Of a stretch of DNA of 64,000 nt, positions 1 to 11,341 are shown in pieces. The stretch lies in contig QANY01009354.1 of the NCBI GenBank assembly GCA_003255025.1, positions 1 through 64,000 on the forward strand, read 5' to 3'. The translations under genes and the position numbers were made by a program. The notes beneath the pieces were generated by a model, which ran no database searches, was not told where the DNA came from, and saw only the letters and a program-made list of their open reading frames with translations. This stretch comes from Datisca glomerata (taxonomy: Eukaryota > Streptophyta > Magnoliopsida > Cucurbitales > Datiscaceae). How positions within the stretch are numbered: the stretch's first letter is position 1; every line of letters begins with the position of its first letter.

Positions 1-364
1 GACAGTATTATACTTTCTTCGCCGATATGATTATACAATTGTAGGTACCGACTTGATCTAATGAAGGGAAAGCTAATTGAGTTACTAAAACATGTAGGTT
101 ACAGCTTCAGCCTTTGAATTCAATTTAGACCATATGTTATGTAGCACAGACATATATGACAATGATTTTGTGAGTTTTTCTAGCATTTTGTTTTACTTTT
201 TATTTTCAGTTCTAATTTCTTCCATTCTGTTCGTTGCTTTAGATGTGGGTTTACGGTAAAGCCAATTACCTCACCTTGATACTATATACAGTTGAAGGGA
301 GAACATCAGAACAATCACATATACTTTTAAATAGATTTGAAGTAAAATTGATAGTTCTTTGTGG
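1..364. repeat. Duplicate of the 3' flank of the coiled-coil gene (copy 1)
   Basis: This segment matches 21582-21945 almost base for base; I saw two substitutions (near positions 37 and 103). The second copy lies directly downstream of the coiled-coil gene that ends at 21490, so this copy may follow another copy of that gene beyond the left window edge. It has no coding potential of its own. The second copy stops at an N, which points to an assembly overlap or haplotig, though a true segmental duplication is not excluded. Confidence 0.9.
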
Positions 365-1431
365 GTGTTAGGATCTTACAGTTCATTATGTTAACGAATG
401 CAATATTTTTTAAATAAGATGGGTTGGCATAGCCTTACACCCACCCCTCGAGGTTTGGGTTCTAGTATTCGTGGTCCCTGTAGAATTTTAGTATTCAGTG
501 TTATTAAATTAATCACTTTTCCATTCTTTTTTTTTCTCTATAACCTACTACCCTTGTACAGTACAATCATCTATGAAAGTATTAACTAACTGTCTTTACA
601 CTTATAGTGATTATTAACCAATCCAAACAAACAAACCAAGTGAAATTTTATATAATAAGCTTTGTTCTTTCTTCGGGAGGACCTTAATTACTTAAATTAA
701 AAAAAATTGTTACTCATTAAAATATATGATTATGATCTGAACTTAAATAGAATGTTTGGAAGGTATTCAGGCACTAGTTTTGAACTAGGGATTCTTCTCT
801 CATTTTGCATGTGAAAATGAAAATAAGAACTCAAATGATATTTAATTGGTAAAATTGTACAATTTTTTTATCTAAATAAAGCTTTTCCTGTTCTGAGAAA
901 TAACAATGTGAAGAGAATTTAGCAAAACATGTTAGATTTATTAGGCGAATGGAAAGAGTCACATCTTTGTACTCTTAAAATTATTGAATTGCGGATCGAA
1001 TAAATTTAGACGTGTACAGTAATTTTCATTTCTAGCCAGCTGCAATGAACGAAGACGGGTGACACATATGTATCTTTTCCACCAATCAAACCCTCTGTTA
1101 TGTTCAGATTTTGTTCTCAAAATGTCAAATCTGATGTAAATAATTTAGATGATACACTGAAAAATTAAAAAAAAAATTAGTTACGCGTATATTATTTACA
1201 TAACTAATTTAATTACGCATATGTTATCATTTTTATATTTTTTTTCTCGATCATTAAATTACAAACCGAATTTTATTTCGGCAATTTCGATAGTTCTTTT
1301 GTTTTTTTGGGTTTTCATTTTCTTTCAAGGCCCATGAAAGAAACCCTCTATGTCCTCTCGTCTACCACACAGTCCCCACATTCCTTCATCATTCAAATCC
1401 TTATCTTTAAGCGATAAAGCATGAAACAACA
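365..1431. other. Intergenic, no gene seen
   Basis: AT-rich DNA with homopolymer runs. Short open frames here have no recognisable protein features. The last 150 bases or so would hold the promoter and leader of the gene at 1432. I see no convincing TATA box, only a pyrimidine-rich stretch. Confidence 0.6.
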
Positions 1432-1896
1432 ATGGAAGATGACACCACATGGGATCACAAACTCCACACCCTAACCCACATCCTAACCAATCCAACAACA
1501 ACTCCATCTCTCCATTCTCAATTCTTCATCACCTCCCAAATCCCCTCCTACCTCAACTGGGACTACCCACCTCTCCTCTCCACCAAACCCTCCAAATCTT
1601 TTCTCTCTCTTCACCTCCAATGGGGTTTCTCTCTCTTCCTCAAAAGGGTCTCAAGATTTTGCCTCCCTGACACCTCTTGGAGATCCAAATGCCCATTTCA
1701 ACTGCCGCCACCATTGATTCTTGCAAAGGGATTGGAGGCAGCTCAGTGGGGTGAAGAAGAGAAGAGAGAGTATGTTAGAATGAGGCTGAGGAGGAAAAGG
1801 CTTGTGAGTGATATTAATCCTTTGATTCCTATTTTGGTTCCCAATATGTTGTTGCTCTGTCTTCTGTTTTGGAACCCTTATCCTTCTGATTCCTGA
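1432..1896 (+). CDS. Conserved plant protein of unknown function, single exon, C-terminal membrane segment
   Basis: A 154-residue intronless reading frame starting MEDDTTWDHKL in a good context (caacaATGGaag). It resembles a small conserved plant family I know only as uncharacterised. Recognisable blocks are the N-terminal THILTNPTTTPSLHSQFF, the SYLNWDYPPLL block, SLFLKRVSRFCLP followed by TSWRSKCPFQ, a basic stretch RMRLRRKRL near residues 118-126, and a hydrophobic C-terminal segment at about residues 129-147 that could span a membrane. I judge it complete because it runs from the conserved start to a stop after the NPYPSDS tail. The alternative overlapping frame from 1449 is a shadow. Function, substrate and location are unknown; the tail suggests membrane association with the basic stretch on the cytosolic side (inference). 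Confidence 0.8.
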   Translation: MEDDTTWDHKLHTLTHILTNPTTTPSLHSQFFITSQIPSYLNWDYPPLLSTKPSKSFLSLHLQWGFSLFLKRVSRFCLPDTSWRSKCPFQLPPPLILAKGLEAAQWGEEEKREYVRMRLRRKRLVSDINPLIPILVPNMLLLCLLFWNPYPSDS

Positions 1897-2552
1897 TTTC
1901 CCTTTTACTTTGTGTCTTTTAAAAAAAATTATTATTATTTTTTGGCTGCTAAATTGTAATTTGCTTCCCTATGTTATGGAATAGGATACCGACATTGCAA
2001 TTAATCCAACACTAATGTATTGGTCATTCTAAAATTATTTTAATAAGAGTGACTCAGGTGGTTAACAAATTTCACTTAAATTTTTTGGGTTTATCTCTCT
2101 AATGAGTTCTTATAGAGAAACTCACCGAAAAGATTGGAACCTATTTTGTCTCGTTTACTTTTTCTTATCTCTTTACATGTCTTATAGAAAAAAAATCTTG
2201 TCACGTCCTATGAAAAATAGTTAAATATAAACATTTCTTAAACAAATTGGTTTCAAGGAAGAAAAAATGATATATGTATATGCAGATGCATAACTATGAC
2301 AGAGCATATATGAATCAAGAAAAATAACTCTGTTCTCACCTAGAAAAGATTTAGGTATTAATTATTAATATCATTTCTATGAATTAGTACAAAAACCAGG
2401 GATGGAATGGGGTATGTAATTACATATCTCCCAGTCAAACTAGCACCCTTACACTTCAAACCTTAAAGTTTCAGAAAGTTATAATTTATTCCTTAAATTA
2501 TTTAAAGTTTCATTTTATACTTTACTTTGAAGACTATTTATTTATTTTTTCT
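1897..2552. other. 3' flank and intergenic DNA
   Basis: Holds the 3' untranslated region of the preceding gene (T- and A-rich, with several possible polyadenylation signals) and then unremarkable AT-rich sequence. No gene seen. Confidence 0.6.
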
Positions 2553-2555
2553 TTA

Positions 2556-3504
2556 GGTTCTGTTTACTTAGTAGTATCATTTTTTGTAATTGAATTAGTA
2601 TATAGTAATCCTTAAATAAGACTGCAATACTAATTTGTATGCAATTCTAATTTATAATCATTTGATGCAATTAAATTGCAGAATAAAATAGAAACAATCA
2701 TAATTTACAATATCATTGCAATTCTTATATCAGACAAAAATTCTTTCATACTCTCATTGAAGTATTCTTTCTCACACTTCTCTCTTAATTTAATTGACAT
2801 TAACTTTATTAATGTTTAGTTTAACATTATTAATTTATTTAAATATTAATAAACAAAATAATTAAAATTAGTGTTAAAATTTCATGTGAAAATATTTTTT
2901 ATTGTATATCTTGTTTATTAATTTAATTATAATTATTATTTTTTAATTTAGTCCAATGTCATTAACTTATTTAAATATTAATTAAATTCATTTTATTAAT
3001 TTATTCTTTGATTTTTCAATTAAAATATTAATACAAATGTTTTTATTAATTTAATTTAATTTATTAAAGTATAATCTAGAAATATTAATTTATTTAAACA
3101 TTAATAAAAAATAATCAAAATTAATGTTAAACTTTGACGTGAAAATATTTTTTATTATAGCTCTTATTTTATTAATTTTATTAAAAATATTTTTTAAATT
3201 TAGTCTAGCACTATTAATTTATTTAAATATTAATTGAATATAATTAAAAAACTAATGTTAAAATTGCACATCAAATTTTTTTCAGATAATATATAGCTAA
3301 AATGACATTTAAGTAACCTCCCGTTATTTACACATATTTACAACGAAAGTTAACCTATACCAAACATAACAATCACTAATTATCACCTATCACATCATAG
3401 ATTATCATGCATAACCAAATATGACAATTATATTTTGTAAATAATTGAATTACACGTAATTGAATTGCGATAGTCATACGAGATTGCGCAAACCAAACGG
3501 CCCC
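2556..3504. mobile_element. PIF/Harbinger-like MITE, about 0.95 kb
   Basis: The left end reads GGTTCTGTTTAC and the right end, on the other strand, GGGGCCGTTTGG, giving imperfect terminal inverted repeats. Both are flanked by the trinucleotide TTA (2553-2555 and 3505-3507), the target duplication typical of PIF/Harbinger elements. The inside is extremely AT-rich, has no coding frame, and holds two to three diverged internal repeats that start with an attaatttatttaaa motif near 2828, 3088 and 3213. The same kind of end (TTA then GGGGTCGTTTGG) occurs at 63970. Diverged termini make the exact family uncertain. Confidence 0.5.
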
Positions 3505-3507
3505 TTA

Positions 3508-4330
3508 GCACAATCGTTTCACGTGCCATTTTTAAAGGACTATATTAGCACATTGGATAAAAGATTATCTTAAGAATGGACGCACATCAAGGGTTGATGA
3601 CAGAAATACATTCAAAGTCAACAACGTGCATCTCTATATGGCAAACAGATACTTTCAGGGCCAATAAACATCTTGTGCAGAGAACATATGTATAGTTTTA
3701 AAATAGTGAACGAAAGAATTTGCACAGTAAACGAATGTATTTATAGTGGCAGCATGGATATGTATTTATTCACAATGGGAATAAGTGTGTATCAAGAGTC
3801 GGGATAGAAATATATTCAGAATTGACAACGAAAACCTTTACACAGTGAACGGGAAGATATTTACCTCAGAATGAAAAGATATTTATCTTTCAACGAGAAT
3901 ATAATTAAACAGAATTGATGAGCTGGCTGCCATGTCATGTATAGATAAACTGAGAACCAATCAGAAAAGAGGCATGGGTTAACACCATAGAAAATCAATC
4001 GTAACCTTCAGAAGAAATCAACGATTCTCATTACTTCTCCAAATATTTCAGTTATGATTTATTGAAGAGATCTAGGAGAATGAAATATTTTGTACTCGTA
4101 GAATATGCTCTATCTGTATCTATAAATAGTAGCAGATGTAACCACAACACAACAACAACAAAAATATGAATATAACAAAATATCAAAAGCTTTCTCGTGA
4201 TTTTTCTACTCACTAAAGGTTTTTTTAAGTAAACTACTGTGTCCATTATTTTTCATCAATATCTCTCAATTTCTTCTCCTATTATTCTATTACATTTTCT
4301 ATACCAAAATTTCCCATTACACCGTTACTT
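3508..4330 (+). repeat. LTR-like retrotransposon remnant
   Basis: A non-coding stretch with the look of a copia LTR: two diverged direct repeats of about 45 bp (near 3582 and 3786, both ending in a caacg motif) as in U3 enhancers, then a TATA box (tataaatag, 4121-4129), then an AC-rich start region with CAACA runs. No partner LTR, primer site or protein domain was found nearby, so the call is tentative. The minus-strand open frame across 4052-4246 is not a gene. Confidence 0.35.
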
Positions 4331-5663
4331 TTTTGTGTCCTCTCTCCGCTATTGTGTTTAGCCAAAACATCTCATCATCTTCATTTCCATAACTGCAATG
4401 AAAAACGGCTTAGGGCTGAATTGTTTTTAGACCATTGGAACAAGGAAGACGAGACAAATTTAAGGATATGTGAAATGAGTTATACGACAACGTTTTAAGA
4501 AGCTATGAGATGACCGTGTTTTATGCTTTACAATGAAAAAAATAAATAGTTCTAAATGAGATGTTAAAATAAAATTTATAGATTGTTTAGAGCAAATTAC
4601 AGTTTTTAGAAATTCTAATTTAAAGTATAAATTGGTGACAGTTTGAGAGTAAAAAATATATTAACCTTATTATTACAAAAGCACCAGCTTTACTTGATAA
4701 AGTTGAGATTAAGCTTTTTACTGAATGTATCTCCAAGATAGGGTTTTTTGCAGAACTGTATTCTTAAGAAATTGCAGAATTATACCCAATCATTAATTTA
4801 TACATCCCTAATCCTTGATCCACACTCTACTAAAAAACTATGTGAAGTTACAATATTGTTCTTCACACCACCATGGTCCACACCTCACACTCTCTCTCCA
4901 TATCTCTTGTGCCCTCTTCTCTCTTCTCTCTTCATCTCTCTCGTGGGTTTCTGCACGAATAAGGCTCCGTCGATTTCTGTCGGAGCTTATGTCCCGTTCG
5001 TCGTCACTCACCACTATGCAAAACCCAGATCTTCAGCTGTGAATCCCTTAAAATCATTCCACCACTAGGTTTTGTTTTTGCCGTAAGAATGCCAGAAGAA
5101 GAAGACAATGAACGCCACCATTGAAGGCTTTTGTGGGTTTCTACCGTGGGTTTTTATGCAGGAAGTTTGTGGGACGTCAGTTTCCCCAATTCTCCTGGTT
5201 ATTGATTATGATTTGCCGTCGATCGCTAGTTCTGTTATTACGGGTCTTCTACTTCTGATTATTCAGATTTTTCTACTGTTATCGTGGTTTTGATGTTCCT
5301 ATTGGCATGATGAATCTGAAATTTTGGGGCTGGCATTGATGCTTCTTTAGGTATGGTGAATCTGAATTTTTTTGGGGGTTTGTATGTGAGCATTGTCTCA
5401 TCCATCTCTAATTGCATCGTCTTGGGTATTCTTACTATGAAAAATTTTTGCCCACATCCTTTGAATAGAAATTGTTTTCTTGCTTAAACTTGAACGCATG
5501 GGAGAATTCACTACGTTTGTAAATTCCTTACTTGGGTTTCCAATGCACGGATTGCCTGAAGGGCAATGGTGTGAGTTAGTGATTGTGGTTTGGATTATTA
5601 GCTATGGAAGGATTTCCTACAACATGGATTAGCTATAGAGTGAATTGCTTGCGCATAGACTGT
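4331..5663. other. Unassigned, CT-rich and coding-like composition but no gene
   Basis: Positions 4850-5300 are more GC-balanced and CT-rich than the surroundings and contain two adjacent open frames of 106 and 61 codons. They show no recognisable domain and no convincing splice links. The stretch abuts the hairpin array at 5664, so it may be the body of the same transposon, possibly with captured host sequence (inference). Confidence 0.4.
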
Positions 5664-6012
5664 TAGCTACGATGGGTACACAACCATCATGTAATTTACG
5701 TGATGGGTACATTCACATCTTGTAAACTACAGATATACGGGTATCATGTAGTTATCTTGTAGACTACACGATGGGTACACCGTTATCGTCTAGACATCTT
5801 GTAGACTACACGAAGGGTACACAAGTATCGTGCAGCCATCCTATAGACCACACGAAGGGTACACGAGCATCGTGTAACCATTATGTTGCTTACACGATAG
5901 GTAAAAGACCATCTTATATGCTACACGATGGGTGCATGAGCATCATTTAGCCATCATGTAGACTACATGATGGGTACACGAGTATCGTGTAACCATCCAT
6001 GTAGACTCGTGT
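5664..6012. repeat. Tandem array of 42-bp hairpin-forming units
   Basis: About eight diverged units. The spacing of the gatgggtaca core (5770, 5812, 5854, 5896 and others) is close to 42 bp. Each good unit contains the arms TACACGAT and ATCGTGTA separated by about 12 bases, so a single strand can fold. Two further units lie at 6163-6250. Such arrays are typical of subterminal regions of DNA transposons, but no termini were identified. Confidence 0.7.
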
Positions 6013-6162
6013 ACACATCTATAAATTATAATATTTTTTTAGATTTTATTATTAATTATTTTATCTTATAATAAAAATAAATATTAATATTTAATAAACA
6101 TAATTAAATATTCAAAACCTATATAAGTCAATGAATATTCATACATATAGAACTAGAAATTA

Positions 6163-6250
6163 TAGACTACACGATGGGTTCACAGATGCCCGTATACCCA
6201 TCGTGTATCCATCATGTAGACAATGCGATGAGTACACGAGCGTCGTGTAT
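6163..6250. repeat. Detached copies of the 42-bp hairpin unit
   Basis: The tacacgatggg-type core and the atcgtgta arm recur here about 150 bp beyond the main array, after an AT-rich spacer. Confidence 0.6.
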
Positions 6251-7240
6251 CTGTTCTTTCTCGATGTTGTCTCTCTTTCTCAACGTTTTTCTCTCTCTCC
6301 GTTCTCTCTCAAAATTAGCAAAATCCACCAAAATTAACATAACCTACAAAAATTAACAAAAATTATTAAAATTAACAAATATTAACAAAACCCATAAAAT
6401 TAATAAAACCCATTAAAATTAACAAAATACATTCTCTCTACAGTTTCTCTCTCTACGTACTGTCTATTTCTACCATTTTTGTTGTATTTAGTTGTATTTT
6501 ATGTGACTTGTATTATTTTCTTGCAAAATACACAGAGATTCAGCCCTTAGATTTTCTATTATAGATTGTGTTGAAGGAGATTTCCGGGAAAATGAGTTTT
6601 TGAGTAAATATGGGTTTCTTGGAAAAAATAGTAGAGAGAAATGAAGATGGAAGATGAAGAAAGAGTGTGGGCCAAGGGTTTCTTAAGAAGGGTAATGAGA
6701 GAAAAGAAAAGAGAAAAAATCGAAGGAGATGAGTCGGGGCAGAGCATGCATAAATTAATGATCGTATATAATTCTACAAATTTACTTTCCTACGCTTTGC
6801 AAAAAACCTTCCAATATATGTAGTTTAGTTTTAAATCTAATAAATGTTTACAGCCACTTTTACTTCCCTTTCATATAATTTTCTTTCTTTTCTTTTTTAT
6901 TTAATGGTATAAATTAGAAAGGCAGTTCAAAGAGTACTTCAGAAGTTAAAAGTACCTGAGTAATGTTACGTAGTGCATTAAAACATCTTAAATTCTTTCT
7001 TTCCCCACAAAATTATATTTTAAAATTGTACAAACAAATATGAGTCATGAATTATTAAATAATATTTGTAACAATATGAGATGTTACATATGATTAGCCA
7101 TCATAAACATACACAAAAGATAGTGATTCACTTACAATTTCTTTAATTCCCGTAAAATGTAAAATTTTGATAAAAGAAATAGAAACCAATCCCAGAATTT
7201 TATTTTATTTCTTGATTTCTATTAGTATGTGTTTAGGGCG
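6251..7240. other. Intergenic, simple AT-rich repeats
   Basis: Positions 6300-6430 consist of degenerate short repeats of the type aaaattaacaaaa. The remainder is AT-rich, and the short open frames on both strands near 6559-6823 are mutual shadows with no domain. Confidence 0.5.
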
Positions 7241-8112
7241 TTTCAGGTGAAGTGTGGTTTGAGTGACCTAATCTACGACAAGTAAGCCTGGGAAGATGGG
7301 AGTTGATGGTCTGAGGATGAAGAACAAGCAACCTTAGGTGGCCGCTTGACGGTAACAAATGTCTTTGAAACTCTAAGGTATGTGAGAACTTCGAGAAGAG
7401 AATATTTTTGAGGTTTTGTCTCAGGATCGGTGAGAATTAAATTCCCTCATAGTGATACATAAGATTCTTTATATAGACGGTGTTAGGTGGGGACAACAAA
7501 TGGGCCCTTCCTATTGTCATCGCAATCACATGATAGTCACGCTCAAACACGTGACCACACTTAAAATGTGCTCACACTCTTAAAACGTCATGACATTCAT
7601 GACTCGTGCTCGCTTTCCATGCTCACAACTAGTCATGCCTTTGAAACATCGAGTAGCCAGATAATAAACTCACAGACGTTAGATTTATACTGTATAGAGG
7701 ACCATGCAGGACACCACTGTCGCCGGGACTCCCCAGTGACGGATGCACGGCCACATACGGACAACGCAACACAGGCCACCCGCAGTGGGGCATCCTCCCC
7801 GACGGCGAGTCAGCTCACTTCCCGCCGCGGGGAACCTCCCTTATGGCGGGTCAGACCCCCTCTACCCACTGTGGGCACTTCCCACTGCGGGTCAAGTCCC
7901 ATATACTCGCCGTGGGAAAAGCTGCCTATATGTGTCTCCAGGGTGACCCCCCAGTGACGGGTGCATTGCTCAACTTGCCATCGGGCATTCCCGACAGCGA
8001 ACAGACATACGTGTCACTAGACTGATGGATCACATATTGCGTCTCTTTTTATCATTCTCTATCAGAAGGGGGCACATACAAGGTGTCTAAGGAGGCCTTA
8101 CCCTTTGAGTAG
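7241..8112. repeat. Retroelement LTR-like region with a GC-rich palindrome cluster
   Basis: Non-coding. A GC-rich island at about 7700-8000 is built of many short inverted motifs of the CCCACTGTGGG / CCCGCNGNGGGG kind, spaced roughly 20 bases apart. Composition and position next to other retroelement repeats suggest a gypsy-type LTR or untranslated region. The open frames crossing it (7568-7957 and overlaps) reflect its high GC and are not genes. Confidence 0.4.
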
Positions 8113-8402
8113 TTCTTCCTCTCTTGGTATAGCGTAACTTTCTCCTAATCTTTCCAGACCACAACTCCCAGATTATTTCCAGGCGCGGAAGAGCCTTTGT
8201 CAATTAGCTTGAAGGTAGGACTTAACACTTAACATACAATCTCAAAATGGGCTCGCCACCTTTATAGGTCCAGGTGTGGTCCTTACAAACATATTTGTTA
8301 TTACCCAACTTCGGCCTTATCAATCCATGTAGGCGCTATCCAATCCCGTCCTTGAATTTAACGTGTATACTCAGACACGTCATTCGTGATGAGGTGATCC
8401 AC
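8113..8402. repeat. Dispersed repeat shared with 21947-22243
   Basis: Same orientation and clearly similar over about 290 bp, from the tcttggtatagcgtaac motif to gtgatgaggtg. It is probably an LTR module. The second copy begins immediately after the N at 21946. Confidence 0.75.
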
Positions 8403-8409
8403 TATCTAC

Positions 8410-9960
8410 ATTAATCCCCTATACAAGTTCAAATGTGTAGCAGTTGAACTTGTACATAGTCTATGCATGTGTTGTGTCTTAATTGATGAGTCACATGTTC
8501 AACTGTGATGGTCATCTTTTTTGTTGTAGTCTCTAGCTAGATGTGATATTGTACCAATTGTTTTCATTTTGCCTCCAGTAAGAGTAGAAAGAAGTAGCCG
8601 GCTAGGCACGAAAGAATGACTAATTGAAAAATATATACACTAGCGAAGCACAACCCTAAGTGCAATGTTAGCGGAAGAGAATATACATGGTAATATATGT
8701 ATCATATGCATGTTCATACTGCGCGGCCAGATAACAAAGCATCATGATACATGAGAGAGCCAGGCTACACTTTCTACTTGCATTATTCTCGAATATGATA
8801 GATACAACTCAATGATTTATTCATATTCATTTCAAGAGATAATTCATTAAAATTATGAACAAACGTACCACCGTTTGCTGATATTGAGATAACTAACTAG
8901 TGCAAAATTCATCAAGAATCGGCCCGACGACAGGTGCACATGTTGGAGTGCCATCCGTAGACGATTCGAGTTGTGAAAGTGCATACACGTTGGAACCTGC
9001 ATGATACTGCCTAAGAAGGCACACACATTCACAAAAATATAATCAAGTTGCCTAAGGAGGCGTGTGCATAGTGGAATATATGTAATGGTCATGCTTAAAG
9101 GGTTATATAACCAACTCTACTTTAGATTTTATCATGCATCAGTTCATACTTTGAGTTTTCATCAGAAATGCTCAATTTTTCCTACTTTGACCCATTATCA
9201 TGCATCCATATTTTGCACATATGTCGCTCTTACATACGACTTTTAACATGAGCATATTCATAATAAATCTATAAGTTAGATTGGATCTACACGACAACAG
9301 TCCTATTCTATGGTAATGAGCGAACTAAGCAGTTAAAGCATCTTGTGTATTTCAAACACGTTATGGCGGCCAAGTTTTTCTTTGAAGGGATTCGCAACAG
9401 TGGCTAAGTTCCACCCAACTATCCTTGCTGAAATATTTTTATTGCATTTCAGGGATAAACCTTACTGAAACGTCTTAAATGAATCTCAAGGAAATACTCT
9501 GTTGAAACGTCTCAAACGTGTTTCAGGAACAAACGTTGCTGAAAATGTCTTAAGTATGTTTTAGGAACAAACTCTTCTAAAACGTCTTAAGTGCGTTCCA
9601 GGAACAATTTTCATTGAAGAGTCTTAAACGCGTTTTAGGACAATCTTTGCTGAAATGACTTAAATGCGTTCCAGGAACTAACTTCGCTGAAACGTCTTAA
9701 ATGCGTTTCAGGAACAACATTTGTCGAAATGCCTTAAGCGCATTTCAGGAGAAACCTTTGCTGAAACGTCTTACAGGCGTTCCAGGAGTTAACTTTGCTG
9801 AAACATCTTACACGCATTTTAGGAACAAGCTTTGATGAAACGTCTTAATTGCATTTTAGGATGACGGACATGTTATACATTTTTTTATCTATTTTGATAA
9901 TCATAAAAGTTGAAGTAAAAGTTACAATGCTAAACATCATAGTTTTTATGCACTTAAAGT
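8410..9960. mobile_element. Non-coding retroelement internal region, copy A
   Basis: Matches 56530-57311 and 59755-60480 with scattered differences, in the same order and orientation. The match includes blocks around aaaatatata, ctgcatgatactgccta and atggtcatgctt, and the hairpin-repeat array. Copy A lacks the 2.44-kb insertion that splits copy B, so it preserves the empty-site arrangement near 9085. No protein domain is visible, as expected for a non-autonomous LTR element (LARD/TRIM class). Confidence 0.7.
9427..9861. repeat. Tandem hairpin array, about 37-bp units, copy A
   Basis: About 12 units with a consensus close to gctgaaacgtcttaaatg then cgtttcaggaacaaact. The arms TGAAACG and CGTTTCA flank a 9-base loop. 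Substitutions are frequent, yet many units keep pairing arms. Confidence 0.8.
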
Positions 9961-10278
9961 TGAACGTCGTTGATATGACTTGAAGGGTTTGAGGGTCATC
10001 CCGTCTATAGTGTCTACCATTAGCCACAGATGTGGTATCATGTGGCCCTTCCTATTTATACAAGCATGCACATAGACAAATAATTGTAATTTTCAGAATA
10101 GGCATTTCATAAATAAATATCTGTATTGTGACTTCAAGTACATAATCTTTGGACCTTACAACACATGATTGCCTTTGTATACCCCCTCGGGTTTTGTAGC
10201 ATATCAGCCACTTCGAGTCACGATGGTCATGTAGCATACGGTGAGAAAAGTTGGTTTCCCTCAACTTCTATGTCCGCA

Positions 10279-11340
10279 TTAATTATCTCCCCCATTTTGG
10301 AGCTTGTCATGGAAAATCTGTATCACGGTTTTATAATCTTTGGTCGCATGAGTGGTGTCTCGGTGGAAGAGGCAATACCGAGGTGTTTCTATTTCTTCTT
10401 CAGTGGGCAAGTTTTCCACCGAAGGTCCTCGCACGACCTTATCATTGACCCATGCATCCAACAACGCTTCCACCTTATCCACAGAGCAGGGGAAATGTGG
10501 TGGATCATCCTTTTGCTTCTGTCCCATTTTGCACCTCGTCCTTAAGGTTGTGCCATGGCTACTTGCGGCATGTCTCTTGCAGGCTTCCATGCAAGGCCCC
10601 CGAATTCACTCTGCTTCACAAAATTTAGCCTAGACACCAAAGTTTTGGTGCGTTGAGCAGCTACATGGGGGAGTGAGAAAGTCGTGATGTTGAGGTTCTC
10701 CAAATCCACTCTATACTCATTCATCATTCTGCAGATGCACATCTTCACCAAGTCTTCCTCCTTCAACTCTTCCTGGCAATCTAGTGCTTTGTCTTTGAAC
10801 TGTCTGACGTAAGTCATCAGGTCCTCATATTTTTTACGCTCACGCCCCAACTCAAGAATGCTCATCTTTTCCTCGGACACAAAAAACTTTGTCATGAAGG
10901 CAGAAATCATATGCGACCAAGTTAAAACAGATCCCGACGCCAGATTGATGTAGTATGTGTATGCTCCCTCAGACTCATGGACCCATCAGATTTGTGTGGG
11001 CCTAAGTCATCAATGAAAAGTACGACGTGCTCTCTAGCACATCCTTCATTCCCGTTATACTTGCGAAACTTTGAAAGTACATAATCAGACGGACACAGCT
11101 TCATGGTCAGCCCACATGGGTAAGGGGGATGAAAGTCCACTATTGTCTCGCATAGGAAGTCTTTGGGCACTTCATCTCCAACATCTTCTATAGTGTCTCT
11201 TTGGTAACAAAAGGGCCTGTGTCAGTGCCATCGATCGGGACATCATGTCCCAACGCGGAATGTGTGAAGACTGCCAGGAAGGCTGCTAGAGGAATGATAA
11301 CATTTACAGGGTCGCTCGAGTGACTCACAATGTCTGTTTT
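10279..11340 (-). pseudogene. Broken Ty3-gypsy gag
   Basis: Three minus-strand segments in different frames add up to a plant gypsy gag. From the N-terminal side they are 10922-11170 (YPCG, KLCPSDYVLSKFRKYNG, REHVVLFIDDLGPH), 10542-10910 (KFFVSEEKMSILEL, TYVRQFKDKALDCQEE, the retrotransposon gag core) and 10279-10590 (RYCLFHRDTTHATKDY at about 10335-10380). At least two frameshifts or stops separate them. Gag proteins coat retrotransposon RNA in cytoplasmic particles; this copy cannot. No gypsy pol follows to the left, and to the right the sequence runs into copia DNA near 11340, so the element is truncated at both ends. Confidence 0.75.
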
Positions 11341-11341
11341 T

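Noticed and set aside
7568..8025. Three overlapping open frames
   Set aside because: They lie in a GC-rich palindromic block where stop codons are scarce; no domain and no conserved frame.
9427..9861. CRISPR-like array appearance
   Set aside because: Units and linkers are both repeated and diverged, the host is clearly a plant nuclear genome, and no cas-like gene is present.
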